Shown one piece after another: positions 27,637-38,635 of a stretch of 64,000 bases of DNA. The notes under the pieces are model-generated. The model saw only the letters and a program-made list of their open reading frames with translations. It searched no databases and had not been told where the DNA came from. The translations under genes were made by a program, and so were the position numbers. Positions within the stretch are counted from its first letter, which is position 1. Each line of letters begins with the position of its first letter. This stretch comes from Streptomyces brevispora (GTDB taxonomy: Bacteria > Actinomycetota > Actinomycetes > Streptomycetales > Streptomycetaceae), in contig NZ_VIWW01000001.1 of the NCBI RefSeq assembly GCF_007829885.1, forward strand, positions 496,001 to 560,000, given 5' to 3'.

Positions 27637-28354
27637 ATCCGAGCTCCTCCCAGTATCCGGGGCGTACGGAGTCCGTGACGGTGATCCCGGAGAGCCATTT
27701 CGCCGACTTGTAGAAGTACATCGGGGCCACATAGAGCCGGACCGGGCCGCCATGGGAATGGGACACCGGCCGGTCCTGCATGCGCAGCGCGACCAGCACA
27801 TCGGCGCGGCGGGCCTGGGCGAGGGTGAGGCTCTCGCTGTAGGTGCCGTCGAAGCAGGTGAAGCGGATCGCCTTCGCCCCCGGCCGGACACCCGCGGCGT
27901 CCAGCAGCGCAGAGAGCCGTACGCCCTCGAACGGGGTCTCGGGCACCCGCCATCCGGTCACGCACTGCACGTCCCGGACCATCCGGGTCTGCGGCAGCGC
28001 CTTCAGGGCGTCCAAGGTGTACGTGGCCGGGCGGTCGACCAGCCCGTCGACGGTCAGCCGGTAGTCGGCCGCACTCTTCGACGGTACGGACGAGGCCACG
28101 GAGTAGTACCGGAAGCCGCCGCCGTTGGGCAGCAGTCCGGTCAGTCCGGTGGGGTCCTTGTCCGCGAGCGCGCCCAGACCCGATTCCAGGGTCCGTTGCA
28201 GGACCGGGGCTGCGACGAGCCCGGCGGCGCCGAGGCCGAGCATCGTCAGGACCATGCGGCGGCCGACGGGAACGCCGACGGCGTCCGGATCGGGGGCCTG
28301 ATCGGGGCCCGGCGCCGACGGTTCGGGTCCGGCGCGGGGAGGGGGACTGTTCAC
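27578..28354 (-). CDS. Sulfite-oxidase-fold molybdopterin protein, membrane-tethered
   Basis: 258 residues. N-terminal twin-Arg-type start GRRMVLTMLGLGAAGLVAAPVLQ (about 32-55) suggests Tat export or anchoring. The molybdenum-ligand cysteine lies in VRDVQCVTGWRVPETPFEGVRL. YSESLTLAQARRADVLVALRM and GGPVRLYVAPMYFYKSAKWL complete the sulfite-oxidase fold. Resembles MsrP/YedY-type proteins, and the overlapping membrane cytochrome matches the MsrQ role. Possible repair of oxidised methionine or reduction of sulfoxides outside the membrane. The ligand and partner are visible; the substrate is inferred. Confidence 0.82.
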   Translation of the reverse strand: MNSPPPRAGPEPSAPGPDQAPDPDAVGVPVGRRMVLTMLGLGAAGLVAAPVLQRTLESGLGALADKDPTGLTGLLPNGGGFRYYSVASSVPSKSAADYRLTVDGLVDRPATYTLDALKALPQTRMVRDVQCVTGWRVPETPFEGVRLSALLDAAGVRPGAKAIRFTCFDGTYSESLTLAQARRADVLVALRMQDRPVSHSHGGPVRLYVAPMYFYKSAKWLSGITVTDSVRPGYWEELGYDVDAWVGRSNGRGDAPTA

Positions 28355-28463
28355 TCCTCGATTCGAGCACTCCGGGCCACCGGATGCCAGGGGCCGCCGC
28401 GATGCGTCACCGGCCCGTCAGAATTCGCGGCTGCCGGCCGGCCGCGGATGTCAGACTTGCGCC

Positions 28464-28916
28464 ATGCCGAACCGTGAAGCGCTCAAGCCCTTCCTCCTCG
28501 TCTTCCCCGGACCGCTGCGCGATCAGCTGGTCGCCGCGGTGCTCGCCGGACGGAAGGTGTCGACGACCGGACTGCTCGTGGAGTACGAGGCGGAGATGGA
28601 GGAGCCGCCCCCGGTGGGCGAGCGGTCCGCCCTGATCGACTCGCACGGCCGGGAGATCGCGGTGCTGGAGGTGACGGAGGTCCGGATTCTGCGCCTCGGG
28701 GACGTCGATCTCCAGCATGTGCTCGACGAGGGTGAGGGCGACACGTCGGTCGCGCAGTGGCGGGCCGGCCACGAGCGGTTCTGGCACAGCGACGAGATGC
28801 GGGAGGGGCTCGGCGACCCGGAGTTCACGGTCGACGACGACACGCTGGTCGTCGCCGAACGGTTCCGGGTCGTCGAACTGATCGGTCCGGTCCCGGAGGA
28901 CTCGCCGTCCTCCTGA
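28464..28916 (+). CDS. ASCH-domain protein
   Basis: 150 residues. LVFPGPLRDQLVAAVLAGRKVSTTGLLVEYE and SHGREIAVLEVTEVRILRLGDVD, then AQWRAGHERFWH, fit the ASCH fold (PUA-like). Predicted to bind RNA or modified nucleosides; some members hydrolyse N4-acetylcytidine. Stands alone between two divergent or convergent neighbours. Confidence 0.75.
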   Translation: MPNREALKPFLLVFPGPLRDQLVAAVLAGRKVSTTGLLVEYEAEMEEPPPVGERSALIDSHGREIAVLEVTEVRILRLGDVDLQHVLDEGEGDTSVAQWRAGHERFWHSDEMREGLGDPEFTVDDDTLVVAERFRVVELIGPVPEDSPSS

Positions 28917-28929
28917 CGCCCGCCTCCGC

Positions 28930-30585
28930 TCAGGCCACCGCCTCCGCGGCGGCCCGGCCCGCCGCCCGGCCGGAGAAGATGCAGCCGCCGAGGAACGTGC
29001 CCTCCAGCGAGCGGTAGCCGTGCACCCCGCCGCCGCCGAATCCGGCCGCCTCACCGGCCGCGTACACCCCGGGCAGCGGGGTGCCGTCCGCGGTGAGCAC
29101 CCGGGAGGACAGATCCGTCTCCAGCCCGCCGAGCGACTTACGCGTGAGGATGTTCAGCCGTACGGCGATCAGCGGTCCGGCCTTGGGATCGAGGATGCGG
29201 TGCGGTGCGGCCGTCCGGATCAGCTTGTCGCCCAGATAGGCGCGGGCGCCCCGGATCGCGGTGATCTGGAGGTCCTTGGTGAAGGGGTTGGCGATCTCGC
29301 GGTCGCGGGCGGTTATCTCGCGGCGCAGTTCGGCCTCGTCGATGAGCGAGTCGCCGGTGATCGCGTTCATGCCGCGGACCAGCGCGCCGAGGTCGTTCTC
29401 GACGACGAAGTCCGCGCCGTTGTCCATGAACGCCTTCACCGGACCCGGCACGTCCGCGCGCGCCCGGCCGATCACGCCGCGCACGGACTTGCCGGTGAGG
29501 TCGGGGTTCTGTTCGGAGCCGGAGAGCGCGAACTCCTTGCCGATGATCTTCTGGTCCAGGACGAACCAGGTGTAGTCGTGGCCGCTGCGCATGATGTGTT
29601 CGAGGGTGCCGAGCGTGTCGAAGCCGGGGAAGAGCGGGACGGGCAGCCGCTTGCCGCGGGCGTCCAGCCAGAGCGAGGACGGGCCGGGCAGGATGCGGAT
29701 GCCGTGCTTGGCCCAGATGGGGTTCCAGTTCTCGATGCCCTCGGTGTAGTGCCACATCCGGTCGCGGTTGATGTGATGGGCGCCCGCCTCCTCGGCGATT
29801 CCGAGCATCAGCCCGTCCACATGGGCGGGGACGCCGGACAGCATCTTGGCGGGCGGGGTGCCGAGCCGCTCCGGCCACTGCTCGCGCACGAGGTCGTGGT
29901 TGCCGCCGATGCCGCCGGAGGTGACGATCACCGCCTGGGCCCTCAGCTCGAAGCCGCCGGCCGTCTCCCGGCTGCTCGCGGTCCCGCGGGCCGCGTCGCT
30001 CGGCTCCAGGATCTCGCCGCTCACGGTGTCGACCGTGCCCCCGGTGCGGCCGAGACCGGTGACCCGGTGGCGGAAGCGGAAAGTGACGAGCCCCTTGGCG
30101 ACGCCCTCGCGCACCCGGCGCTCGAAGGGGGCGACGATACCGGGGCCGGTGCCCCAGGTGATGTGGAAGCGGGGGACGGAGTTGCCGTGGCCGTTCGCGT
30201 CGTAGCCGCCGCGCTCGGCCCAGCCGACGACGGGGAAGAGCCGCAGCCCCTGCGCGTGCAGCCAGGAGCGCTTCTCACCGGCGGCGAAGTCGACGTACGC
30301 CTCGGCCCACTTCGCCGGCCAGTGGTCCTCCTTCCGGTCGAAGCCCGCCGTACCGAGCCAGTCCTGGAGGGCCAGCTCATGGCTGTCCTTGATCCGCATC
30401 CGGCGCTGTTCGGGCGAGTCGACCAGGAAGAGGCCGCCGAAGGACCAGTGCGCCTGGCCGCCGAGCGACTGCTCGGGCTCCTGGTCGAGCAGGATCACCG
30501 AGCGGCCCGCATCGACCAGCTCGGCCGTGGCCACCAGCCCCGCGAGTCCTGCCCCGATCACGATCACATCAGCGTCGTACGCCAT
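28930..30585 (-). CDS. FAD-binding dehydrogenase (fumarate reductase/ketosteroid dehydrogenase-like flavoprotein)
   Basis: 551 residues. N-terminal Rossmann motif DVIVIGAGLAGLVATAELVDAG (about 5-25), LLDQEPEQSLGGQAHWSFGG, and C-terminal FAD closure GVYAAGEAAGFGGGGVHGYRSLEGTFLGGCIFSGRAAG. Middle segment AVIVTSGGIGGNHDLVR. Predicted soluble oxidoreductase; substrate unknown. The ATG at 30585 (MAYDADV) follows AAGGATGGAACTC, a better ribosome-binding context than the ATG three codons upstream. Confidence 0.85.
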   Translation of the reverse strand: MAYDADVIVIGAGLAGLVATAELVDAGRSVILLDQEPEQSLGGQAHWSFGGLFLVDSPEQRRMRIKDSHELALQDWLGTAGFDRKEDHWPAKWAEAYVDFAAGEKRSWLHAQGLRLFPVVGWAERGGYDANGHGNSVPRFHITWGTGPGIVAPFERRVREGVAKGLVTFRFRHRVTGLGRTGGTVDTVSGEILEPSDAARGTASSRETAGGFELRAQAVIVTSGGIGGNHDLVREQWPERLGTPPAKMLSGVPAHVDGLMLGIAEEAGAHHINRDRMWHYTEGIENWNPIWAKHGIRILPGPSSLWLDARGKRLPVPLFPGFDTLGTLEHIMRSGHDYTWFVLDQKIIGKEFALSGSEQNPDLTGKSVRGVIGRARADVPGPVKAFMDNGADFVVENDLGALVRGMNAITGDSLIDEAELRREITARDREIANPFTKDLQITAIRGARAYLGDKLIRTAAPHRILDPKAGPLIAVRLNILTRKSLGGLETDLSSRVLTADGTPLPGVYAAGEAAGFGGGGVHGYRSLEGTFLGGCIFSGRAAGRAAAEAVA

Positions 30586-30804
30586 GAGTTCCATCCTTGT
30601 CGGGGCGATCCGGACACGGTCCGGCGGAAGGACCGCACCTCACCCGTGAGGTTGCTCGCGAAGTTACCGGTGCGTCAGATCTTCGGCACCGGCCACCCCG
30701 GCGTCAACCGCCCGGTCGGCGGCGCTCCAACCGCACCGGTGGCGTCCAGGCGCTATCGTCGAAACAATCCACTCCCTTCCGGCCTGACCTTGGGGTAGAG
30801 AAGC

Positions 30805-31698
30805 GTGTCGGTGCTGGTTCTCGTGCTCGCCGTGAGCGCGGCCTGCTGTCTGGGCTTCGGCTTCGTGCTGCAGCAGGCCGCCGCCAGCCACGCCCCGAAG
30901 AGCGACTATCTGTCGCCCCGGCTGCTGCTGGACCTGATGCGGGTACGGAGCTGGCTGGCCGGTATCGGTCTGATGGTCTGCGGCATGGTGCTGGGCGCGC
31001 TGGCCCTGGGTAAGGGCGAGGTCTCCGTCGTCGAGCCGCTCCTCGCGACCAACCTGCTCTTCGCGATGACCCTGTCCCGCCACCGCACGGGCCAGCGGCT
31101 GGGCCGGCAGGGCTGGGCCGGGCTCTGGCTGCTGGCGTGCGGGGTCGCGGCGTTCCTGCTGGCGGGCGAGCCCAAGGGCGGCGCGGTGGTGTCGGACCCG
31201 CTGCGGCACTGGCTGGTCATCGGTGTGGTGGTGGGCCTCGCCATGACGCTCACCGTGTACGCGGCGCGCTCCCGGTCGGTGGCGGCCCCGGCGCTGCTCG
31301 CGGTGGCGGCCGGGCTGCTGTACGGACTGCAGGACGCGCTGACCCGGGTCAGCGGCCAGCGGCTCTCGGACGGGGGCTGGGCGGAGCTGGTGATGAGCTG
31401 GCAGCCGTACGCGGTGGTGGTGCTGGGGGTGACGGGGCTGATTCTGGTGCAGAGCGCGTTCGAGACCGGCCCGCTGCGGATGTCGCTGCCCGCGCTGACC
31501 GCGGCCCAGCCGCTGGCCGGGATCGCCTGCGGGATCGGGTTCCTGGGCGACCAGGTGCGCACCGACACGGGCGCGCTGGCCTGGCAGGCGGCCGGGCTCG
31601 CGGCGATCGTGGTCGGGATCGTGCTGCTGGGGCTGCATCCCGCGATGCCGGAGGGGCCGGTGGGCAGGCGCCGCGCGAAGACTCTCGAGCCGCGCTGA
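30805..31698 (+). CDS. DMT-superfamily transporter
   Basis: 297 residues, about nine or ten hydrophobic helices, two EamA-like halves (1-140 and 145-285). LGKGEVSVVEPLLATNLLFAM and ETGPLRMSLPALTAAQPLAGI are the repeated signature positions. Plasma-membrane exporter or permease for a small metabolite; substrate unknown. GTG start after GGGGTAGAG. The tail KTLEPR borders a damaged tetR gene. Confidence 0.75.
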   Translation: MSVLVLVLAVSAACCLGFGFVLQQAAASHAPKSDYLSPRLLLDLMRVRSWLAGIGLMVCGMVLGALALGKGEVSVVEPLLATNLLFAMTLSRHRTGQRLGRQGWAGLWLLACGVAAFLLAGEPKGGAVVSDPLRHWLVIGVVVGLAMTLTVYAARSRSVAAPALLAVAAGLLYGLQDALTRVSGQRLSDGGWAELVMSWQPYAVVVLGVTGLILVQSAFETGPLRMSLPALTAAQPLAGIACGIGFLGDQVRTDTGALAWQAAGLAAIVVGIVLLGLHPAMPEGPVGRRRAKTLEPR

Positions 31699-31741
31699 GG
31701 CAGATCCGCCCGTGCCGGTGGGCCACACCCCTGCCGCTGGC

Positions 31742-32400
<659 letters not shown>

Positions 32401-32452
32401 CCGTCCCCGGTGGTCCGATGCCGGATGAGCGGTCTGATGTTGGATGAGGGGC

Positions 32453-32965
32453 ATGAACCCTTCTGACGAGATCCTGGACATCGTCGACGAGAACGACGAG
32501 GTCATCGGGCAGGCGCCGCGCGGCGAGGCGACCGCGCGGGGCCTGCGCCACCGGTGCGCGTTCATCGAGGTCCGGGACGCCGAAGGCCGGATCTTCGTGC
32601 ACCGCAGGACCGCCACCAAGCTGGTCTTCCCGTCGCACTACGACATGTTCGTCGGCGGGGTGGTCGGCGCGGGCGAGACGTACGACGAGGCGGCGCTGCG
32701 CGAGGCCGAGGAGGAGCTGGGTGTCACCGGGCTCCCCCGGCCCGAGCCGCTCTTCAAGTTCCTCTACGAGAGCGACCGGCACCGCTGGTGGTCGTACGTC
32801 TACCGGGTACGGTGCGAGCTGCCGGTGAAGCCGCAGGTGGAAGAGGTCGCCTGGCACACCTTCCTCACGGACGCGGAGTTGGCGGAGCGGCTCGGCGAGT
32901 GGCTGTGGGTGCCGGACGGGCTGGAGTGCCACCGGCGGCTGCGGGCGTTCCGCGAAGCGTCCTGA
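32453..32965 (+). CDS. NUDIX hydrolase
   Basis: 170 residues. NUDIX box GGVVGAGETYDEAALREAEEELGV matches GX5EX7REUXEEXGU. Similar to the isopentenyl-diphosphate isomerase/YfcD branch (ILDIVDENDEVIGQAPRGEAT, HRCAFIEVRDAEGRIFVHRR). Hydrolyses a nucleoside diphosphate-linked or related substrate with Mg2+; substrate not readable. ATG at 32453 after GAGGGGC; an ATG nine bases upstream is possible. Confidence 0.85.
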   Translation: MNPSDEILDIVDENDEVIGQAPRGEATARGLRHRCAFIEVRDAEGRIFVHRRTATKLVFPSHYDMFVGGVVGAGETYDEAALREAEEELGVTGLPRPEPLFKFLYESDRHRWWSYVYRVRCELPVKPQVEEVAWHTFLTDAELAERLGEWLWVPDGLECHRRLRAFREAS

Positions 32966-33008
32966 ACCACCCCGCAAGGGGTACCGAAGTGGCAGATAAG
33001 GTCCGGAC

Positions 33009-33404
33009 GTGAACGAATTCGTACAGAGCCTGCGCCTGTGGTTCGCGCCGCAGCGGATCCGCGAAGAGGGCGACACCCCCGACTACCGCTTCTCGCTCGC
33101 CAACGAGCGGACCTTTCTCGCCTGGATACGGACGGCGCTCGCGCTCATCGGCGGCGGTTTCGCCGTCGACCAGTTCCTGCCGGGCCTCGCCTGGGGGGTC
33201 CGGGCCGGCCTCGCGCTGGCTCTGCTCGCGGCCGGTGTGCTGTGTGCCCTGCGGGCGGTCAACCACTGGGTGCGGTGCGAGCGGGCCATGCGGCGGGGCG
33301 AGGACCTGCCGGTCTCCCGGTTCCCGACGCTGCTGAGTCTCGCGGTCGCCGTCGTCGCCGTCGCGATGGTGGTGGTGGTCCTCTTCGGCTGGGAGGGGCG
33401 GTGA
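33009..33404 (+). CDS. YidH/DUF202 family membrane protein
   Basis: 131 residues. RFSLANERTFLAWIRTALALIGGGFAVDQFL is the DUF202 signature. Three membrane helices (about 40-60, 65-85, 105-125). Function unknown in the family. GTG of the next DUF202 gene overlaps its stop (GTGA). A NUDIX gene lies 43 bases upstream. Confidence 0.8.
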   Translation: MNEFVQSLRLWFAPQRIREEGDTPDYRFSLANERTFLAWIRTALALIGGGFAVDQFLPGLAWGVRAGLALALLAAGVLCALRAVNHWVRCERAMRRGEDLPVSRFPTLLSLAVAVVAVAMVVVVLFGWEGR

Positions 33405-33712
33405 GTAGCACGGCGCGCGATCCGGGGCTGCAACCGGAGCGGACCAGGCTGGCCTGGCGCCGCACCACGCTCTCCTGCACGGTGGTGGCGCTGCTGGCGG
33501 GCAAGCAGGCGCTGCACGGCGGGGCGAGCCCGGCCGGGCTCGTCGCCCTGTCGCTGAGCGTGCTCGCCTGGCTGGGCTTTCTGCGGGTCGCGAACCGCCG
33601 GGTGCAGGGCATGAACACCGCCCGTCCGCAGCCGCTCGGGTCCCGGGAGGCCCTGACGGTCGCGGCGTGCACGGTCGCGCTGGCCGTGTTCGCGGTGGCC
33701 ATGCTCTTCTGA
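33401..33712 (+). CDS. DUF202 family membrane protein, second of a pair
   Basis: 103 residues from GTG 33401. PGLQPERTRLAWRRTTLSCTVVALLAGKQAL is the DUF202 motif (ERTxLAWxRT). Three hydrophobic segments. Coupled to the preceding YidH-like gene, so a hetero-oligomer of two small membrane proteins is likely (inference). Role unknown. Confidence 0.78.
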   Translation: MSSTARDPGLQPERTRLAWRRTTLSCTVVALLAGKQALHGGASPAGLVALSLSVLAWLGFLRVANRRVQGMNTARPQPLGSREALTVAACTVALAVFAVAMLF

Positions 33713-33782
33713 GGGCTGGTCCGATGAGGGCTGTTCCGAGGGCGGTTCCGAGAGCTTGCGAGGGCCTTTTGCGAGGGCTGTT
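33713..33782. repeat. Degenerate short repeats in the gap after the DUF202 pair
   Basis: GAGGGCTGGTCCGAT, GAGGGCTGTTCCGA, GGGCGGTTCCGA, GCGAGGGCC and GCGAGGGCTGTTTCG follow one another. It reads as a decayed tandem array of about 14-15 base units. No reading frame and no recognisable role. Confidence 0.5.
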
Positions 33783-33804
33783 TCGCGGCCGGGCGCGGGG
33801 CCCG

Positions 33805-34740
33805 TCAGTCGTCCCAGTGCACGGTGACGACGATCTTGCCGCGGGTGCGCCCCTGCTCGTTCAGCCGGTGGGCCTCCGCAGTCTCCGCCAGCGGGAAGAC
33901 CCGGTCGACATGGACCGTGACGATGCCCCGCTCGGCCAGCTCCGCCAGGTGCGCCAGATCCTTGGCGTCGGGCCGCACGAAGGCGTACCTGCCGCCGTAC
34001 GAGAAGACCTCGGCATCCGTGATGGAGGCCAGCCGCCCGTCCGGGGCGAGTGTCTGCGCGGACACCCGCAGGGCTTCCCCGCCCACGGTGTCGAAGGCCG
34101 CGTCGATACCGTCCGGGGCCAGGGCCCGCAGCCGGTCGGCGAGCCCATCCCCGTACTCCACCGGTTCCGCCCCGAGCTGTCGCAGATGCTCGTGGTTGCG
34201 TGCGCTCGCGGTCCCGATGACCCGGCATCCCGCGTGGCGGGCGAGCTGGACGGCGAGCGAGCCGACACCGCCCGCCGCCGCGTGGACGAGGACGGTGTCA
34301 CCGCTTCGGATCCGCAGCGACCGGTGGAGCACCTGGTACGCGGTGAGACCGGCCAGCGGCAGTCCCGCGGCCTCCTCGAAGCTCAGGCTCAGCGGTTTGC
34401 GGGCGAGGGCGCGCACCGGGGCGGCGACGTACTGGGCGAACGTGCCGCGGCTGAGGAAGTCCTCCCGCACATACCCGATGACCTCGTCGCCGACCGCGAA
34501 CTCGTCGACGGCGATCCCTGGCTGCACCACGACACCGGACACGTCCCAGCCGGGAATCACCGGAAAGACGGCATCCAGCGCTGCGTCGAGCAGGCCTTCC
34601 CGGGCCTTCCGGTCGACCGGGTTGACCGCCGCGGCCCGCACCTTCACCAGGACGCTGTCGGGGCCCACCTTGGGATCGGGCCGCTCGCCGTACTCCATGA
34701 CCTCGGCCCCGCCGTACCTGCTGTAGCTGATCGCCTTCAT
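33805..34740 (-). CDS. NADP-dependent quinone-oxidoreductase-like protein (MDR family)
   Basis: 311 residues. MKAISYSRYGGAEVMEYGERPDP then VKVRAAAVNPVDRKAREG, PVIPGWDVSGVVV, and the dinucleotide site VLVHAAAGGVGSLAVQLARHAG. No zinc ligands, so zinc-independent quinone reductase type. NADPH-dependent reduction of quinones or enones in the cytoplasm; substrate unknown. Ends GKIVVTVHWDD. Start ATG at 34740. Confidence 0.85.
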   Translation of the reverse strand: MKAISYSRYGGAEVMEYGERPDPKVGPDSVLVKVRAAAVNPVDRKAREGLLDAALDAVFPVIPGWDVSGVVVQPGIAVDEFAVGDEVIGYVREDFLSRGTFAQYVAAPVRALARKPLSLSFEEAAGLPLAGLTAYQVLHRSLRIRSGDTVLVHAAAGGVGSLAVQLARHAGCRVIGTASARNHEHLRQLGAEPVEYGDGLADRLRALAPDGIDAAFDTVGGEALRVSAQTLAPDGRLASITDAEVFSYGGRYAFVRPDAKDLAHLAELAERGIVTVHVDRVFPLAETAEAHRLNEQGRTRGKIVVTVHWDD

Positions 34741-34900
34741 CCTTCGACCATCGGCGCGGGCCGGGAGCGGCGCAAGTCATGCCGCGGCGGCCCCCGGGGA
34801 ACGGCAGCGACGGGCTACGTGCGCGGCAGCGACGGGCGAGGCGTGCGGCCGGAGTGCCGGAGCCCGGCGAGGAGCGCGGCCACGGCCCCGCACAGGGCTC

Positions 34901-36190
34901 TCACCAGCGCGGGATCGACGGCGTCCGCCACCCCGGCTCGGCCTTGCGCATCGCGGCGGCGTCGTCACGCTCACGCATCGTGCCGTCGTCGTCGAGCCAG
35001 CGGCGGTGCAGTACGGCCAGGCGTTCCCGGTCGAGTTCGACACCGAGGCCCGGGGCGTCGGAGACGGTGAGCCGGCCGTCCTCGAAGACGTGGCGGGTGG
35101 TGATGACGTCCTCGGTCTGCCAGGGGTAGTGGCTGTCGCAGGCGTAGTCGAGGTTGGGGACGGTGGCCGCGACCTGCGTCATGGCGGCGAGGCTGATCCC
35201 GAGGTGGGTGTTGGAGTGCATGGAGAGCCCGACACCGAAGGTGCGGCAGATCCCGGCCAGTTCACGGGTGCGGTGCAGTCCGCCCCAGTAGTGGTGGTCG
35301 GAGAGGACGACCTGGACGGCGTCCCGGGCGAAGGCCTCCGGGACCTCGGCGAGCGTGGTGACGCACATGTTGGTGGCCAGGGGTACATCGGTGCCCGCCG
35401 CGACCGCGGCCATCAGCTCCGTGCCGCTCGCCGGGTCCTCCAGGTACTCGAGTACGTCCTTGAGCTGCTCGGCGACGTGCAGCGAGGTCTCGACGGACCA
35501 GGCGCCGTTGGGGTCCAGCCGCAGCGGCTGGTCCGGGAACGCCTCGGCCAGCGCGCGGACCGCGGCGATCTCCTCGTCGGGCGGGAAGACACCGCCCTTC
35601 AGCTTGAAGGAGGAGAAGCCGTACTCGTCGGCGAACCGCCGTGCCTGGGCGACGACTCCGGCCGGGTCGACGGCCGCGCCCCAGTCGTCCCGCTCACCGC
35701 CCTCGGGGTGCTCGGCCCAGCGGTAGAAGAGGTAGGCGCTGTACTCGACGCTGTCGCGCACCTTGCCACCGAGCAGCGCGTGCACGGGCAGGCCGAGGGA
35801 CTTGCCCAGGGCGTCCAGACAGGCCACCTCGAAGCCGGACACCACCGAGAGCCGCAGCTTGTCCGCGGTCTGGACGCCGCGCAGCCCGCCCGCGTCGACC
35901 CCCTCGTCGGCCGCGCGTGAGTCTGCGCACACCTCGTCGGCAAGGGCGAAGAGCCCGTTCAGATCGCTGACCGGGCGGCCGGCCAGGGCGGCGGCGAGCG
36001 ACTCGGCCGGTTCGAGGTACTTGCCGTCGCCGTACGTCTCCCCGATGCCGGTCACCCCGCCGCGTGTGACGACCTCCACGATGAGCCGCGGGGTGTACGG
36101 CTGGTGGACGCCCTGGGTGTTGAGGAGTGGCGGGTCGGCAATGAGGATCGGGGTCAGCCGGACTTCGTCGATCAACAATGCTGTATCCAT
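34901..36190 (-). CDS. Glucarate dehydratase-like enolase-superfamily enzyme
   Basis: 429 residues. N-terminal capping domain (about 1-140), then a TIM barrel with base FKLKGG (Lys-x-Lys), metal ligands in RLDPNGAW and LEDPASG, then ATNM and MHSNTHLGISLA (catalytic His). Glucarate/galactarate-type dehydration of an aldarate to a keto-deoxy acid is the likely reaction. Start MDTALLIDEVRLTPI. Divergent from the kinase/acyl-CoA dehydrogenase operon, 155 bases away. No partner aldarate genes are adjacent, so the precise sugar acid is uncertain. Confidence 0.82.
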   Translation of the reverse strand: MDTALLIDEVRLTPILIADPPLLNTQGVHQPYTPRLIVEVVTRGGVTGIGETYGDGKYLEPAESLAAALAGRPVSDLNGLFALADEVCADSRAADEGVDAGGLRGVQTADKLRLSVVSGFEVACLDALGKSLGLPVHALLGGKVRDSVEYSAYLFYRWAEHPEGGERDDWGAAVDPAGVVAQARRFADEYGFSSFKLKGGVFPPDEEIAAVRALAEAFPDQPLRLDPNGAWSVETSLHVAEQLKDVLEYLEDPASGTELMAAVAAGTDVPLATNMCVTTLAEVPEAFARDAVQVVLSDHHYWGGLHRTRELAGICRTFGVGLSMHSNTHLGISLAAMTQVAATVPNLDYACDSHYPWQTEDVITTRHVFEDGRLTVSDAPGLGVELDRERLAVLHRRWLDDDGTMRERDDAAAMRKAEPGWRTPSIPRW

Positions 36191-36281
36191 ACATGAACTC
36201 TATTCAGAGATACGACTGAACACCAGAGGTTCGACTGCCGTTCGGGCCGGACTCGGCACATCCGGTTCCGGGAGTTCACTG

Positions 36282-36305
36282 GACGACATACCGACTGGTC
36301 GGCAT
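36282..36305. promoter_or_regulatory. TetR-type operator (CATACCGACTGGT) before the kinase/acyl-CoA dehydrogenase operon
   Basis: GACGACATACCGACTGGT (36282-36299) continues as CGGCAT, giving the inverted repeat CCGAC-TG-GTCGG. The same 18 bases occur, reversed, at 44586-44603 before the SDR operon, and a close match lies at 60289. It sits 47 bases before the start at 36346. Confidence 0.75.
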
Positions 36306-36345
36306 CATGAACTCCGACGGATCATTCCTCCCGGAGGTGCGCACG

Positions 36346-37374
36346 ATGAGCCCAGTCCACCCGCCAGGTCTCGACCTCGACCGGCTGCGCGGACATCTCG
36401 AGCGCGAACGGCCGGGCCTGGTGAACGGACCGCTCGATGCCCGGCTCATCGAGGGCGGGCGTTCGAACCTGACCTACGTCGTCACCGATAGGGACGGCAC
36501 CGGACGCTGGGTCGTGCGCCGGCCGCCGCTGGGCCATGTACTGGCCACCGCGCACGACATGAAGCGCGAGCACCGGGTGATCAGCGCACTGCACCCGACG
36601 GCCGTCCCGGTCCCCGAGCCGTTGCTGCTCTGCGAGGACGACTCCGTCACCGGCTCGCCGTTCTACGTCATGGAGTACGTCGAGGGCACCCCGTACCGCA
36701 CGGCCGCGCAGCTCGCCCCGCTCGGCGCCGAGCGCACCCGCACGGCCGTGCTCGGCCTGGTGGACACGCTGGTCGAGCTGCACGCCGTGGACCCGGCGGC
36801 CGTCGGGCTCGGCGACTTCGGACGCCCCGAGGGCTTCCTGGACCGGCAGCTGCGCCGCTGGGGCAAGCAGCTGGACGCCTCCCGCAACCGCGAACTGCCC
36901 GGCATCGACGAGCTGCACGCGGCGCTCGGGCACGGACTGCCCGTCTCCCCGGCCCCGACGGTGGTGCACGGCGACTACCGCCTGGACAACGTCCTGCTCG
37001 GCTCCGACGACCGGATCAAGGCCGTGCTCGACTGGGAGATGTCGACGCTCGGCGACCCGCTGACCGACCTCGGCCTGCTGGTGATGTACAGCTCCGACCT
37101 CGATCTGCCCGAGTCACCGGTCTCCACGACCAGCGGCGCGGCCGGCCACCCCTCCCCCGCCGAACTGATCGAGCGCTATGCCGCACGCTCCGGCCGGGAC
37201 ACCTCCGCGATCTCCTGGTACACGGCGTTCGCCTGGTTCAAGCTCGCCGTGATCCTGGAGGGCATCCACTACCGCTACACGCTGGGCCAGACCGTCGGTG
37301 GCGGCTTCGACCGCATCGGCGATCTCGTCCCCGTCTTCATCGCGCACGGCCTCACCACCCTCCAGGAAGGCTGA
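36346..37374 (+). CDS. APH-fold kinase, ACAD10/ACAD11 kinase-domain type
   Basis: 342 residues of the aminoglycoside-phosphotransferase fold. LIEGGRSNLTYVV (nucleotide loop), WVVRRPPLGHVLATAHDMKRE (Lys), then VVHGDYRLDNVLLG (catalytic HGDxxxxN) and AVLDWEMSTLGDPLTDLG (metal DWE). Fused in eukaryotes to an acyl-CoA dehydrogenase as ACAD10/11; here the dehydrogenase is the next gene, eight bases on. In that family the kinase phosphorylates the 4-hydroxy group of a 4-hydroxyacyl-CoA. ATG 36346 after GGAGGTG. Confidence 0.82.
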   Translation: MSPVHPPGLDLDRLRGHLERERPGLVNGPLDARLIEGGRSNLTYVVTDRDGTGRWVVRRPPLGHVLATAHDMKREHRVISALHPTAVPVPEPLLLCEDDSVTGSPFYVMEYVEGTPYRTAAQLAPLGAERTRTAVLGLVDTLVELHAVDPAAVGLGDFGRPEGFLDRQLRRWGKQLDASRNRELPGIDELHAALGHGLPVSPAPTVVHGDYRLDNVLLGSDDRIKAVLDWEMSTLGDPLTDLGLLVMYSSDLDLPESPVSTTSGAAGHPSPAELIERYAARSGRDTSAISWYTAFAWFKLAVILEGIHYRYTLGQTVGGGFDRIGDLVPVFIAHGLTTLQEG

Positions 37375-37382
37375 TCAACCCC

Positions 37383-38597
<1,215 letters not shown>

Positions 38598-38635
38598 GCG
38601 ACGGGCCGGTGGCGGGTCGGGGGCGGCGGATCACG

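Noticed and set aside
30586..30804. Small gene in the gap before the DMT transporter
   Set aside because: No start with ribosome-binding site and coding bias; only a promoter region is likely.
32401..32452. Functional small peptide gene for the 37-codon SDR remnant
   Set aside because: Its two halves match the ends of an SDR exactly, so a deletion is simpler than a new gene.
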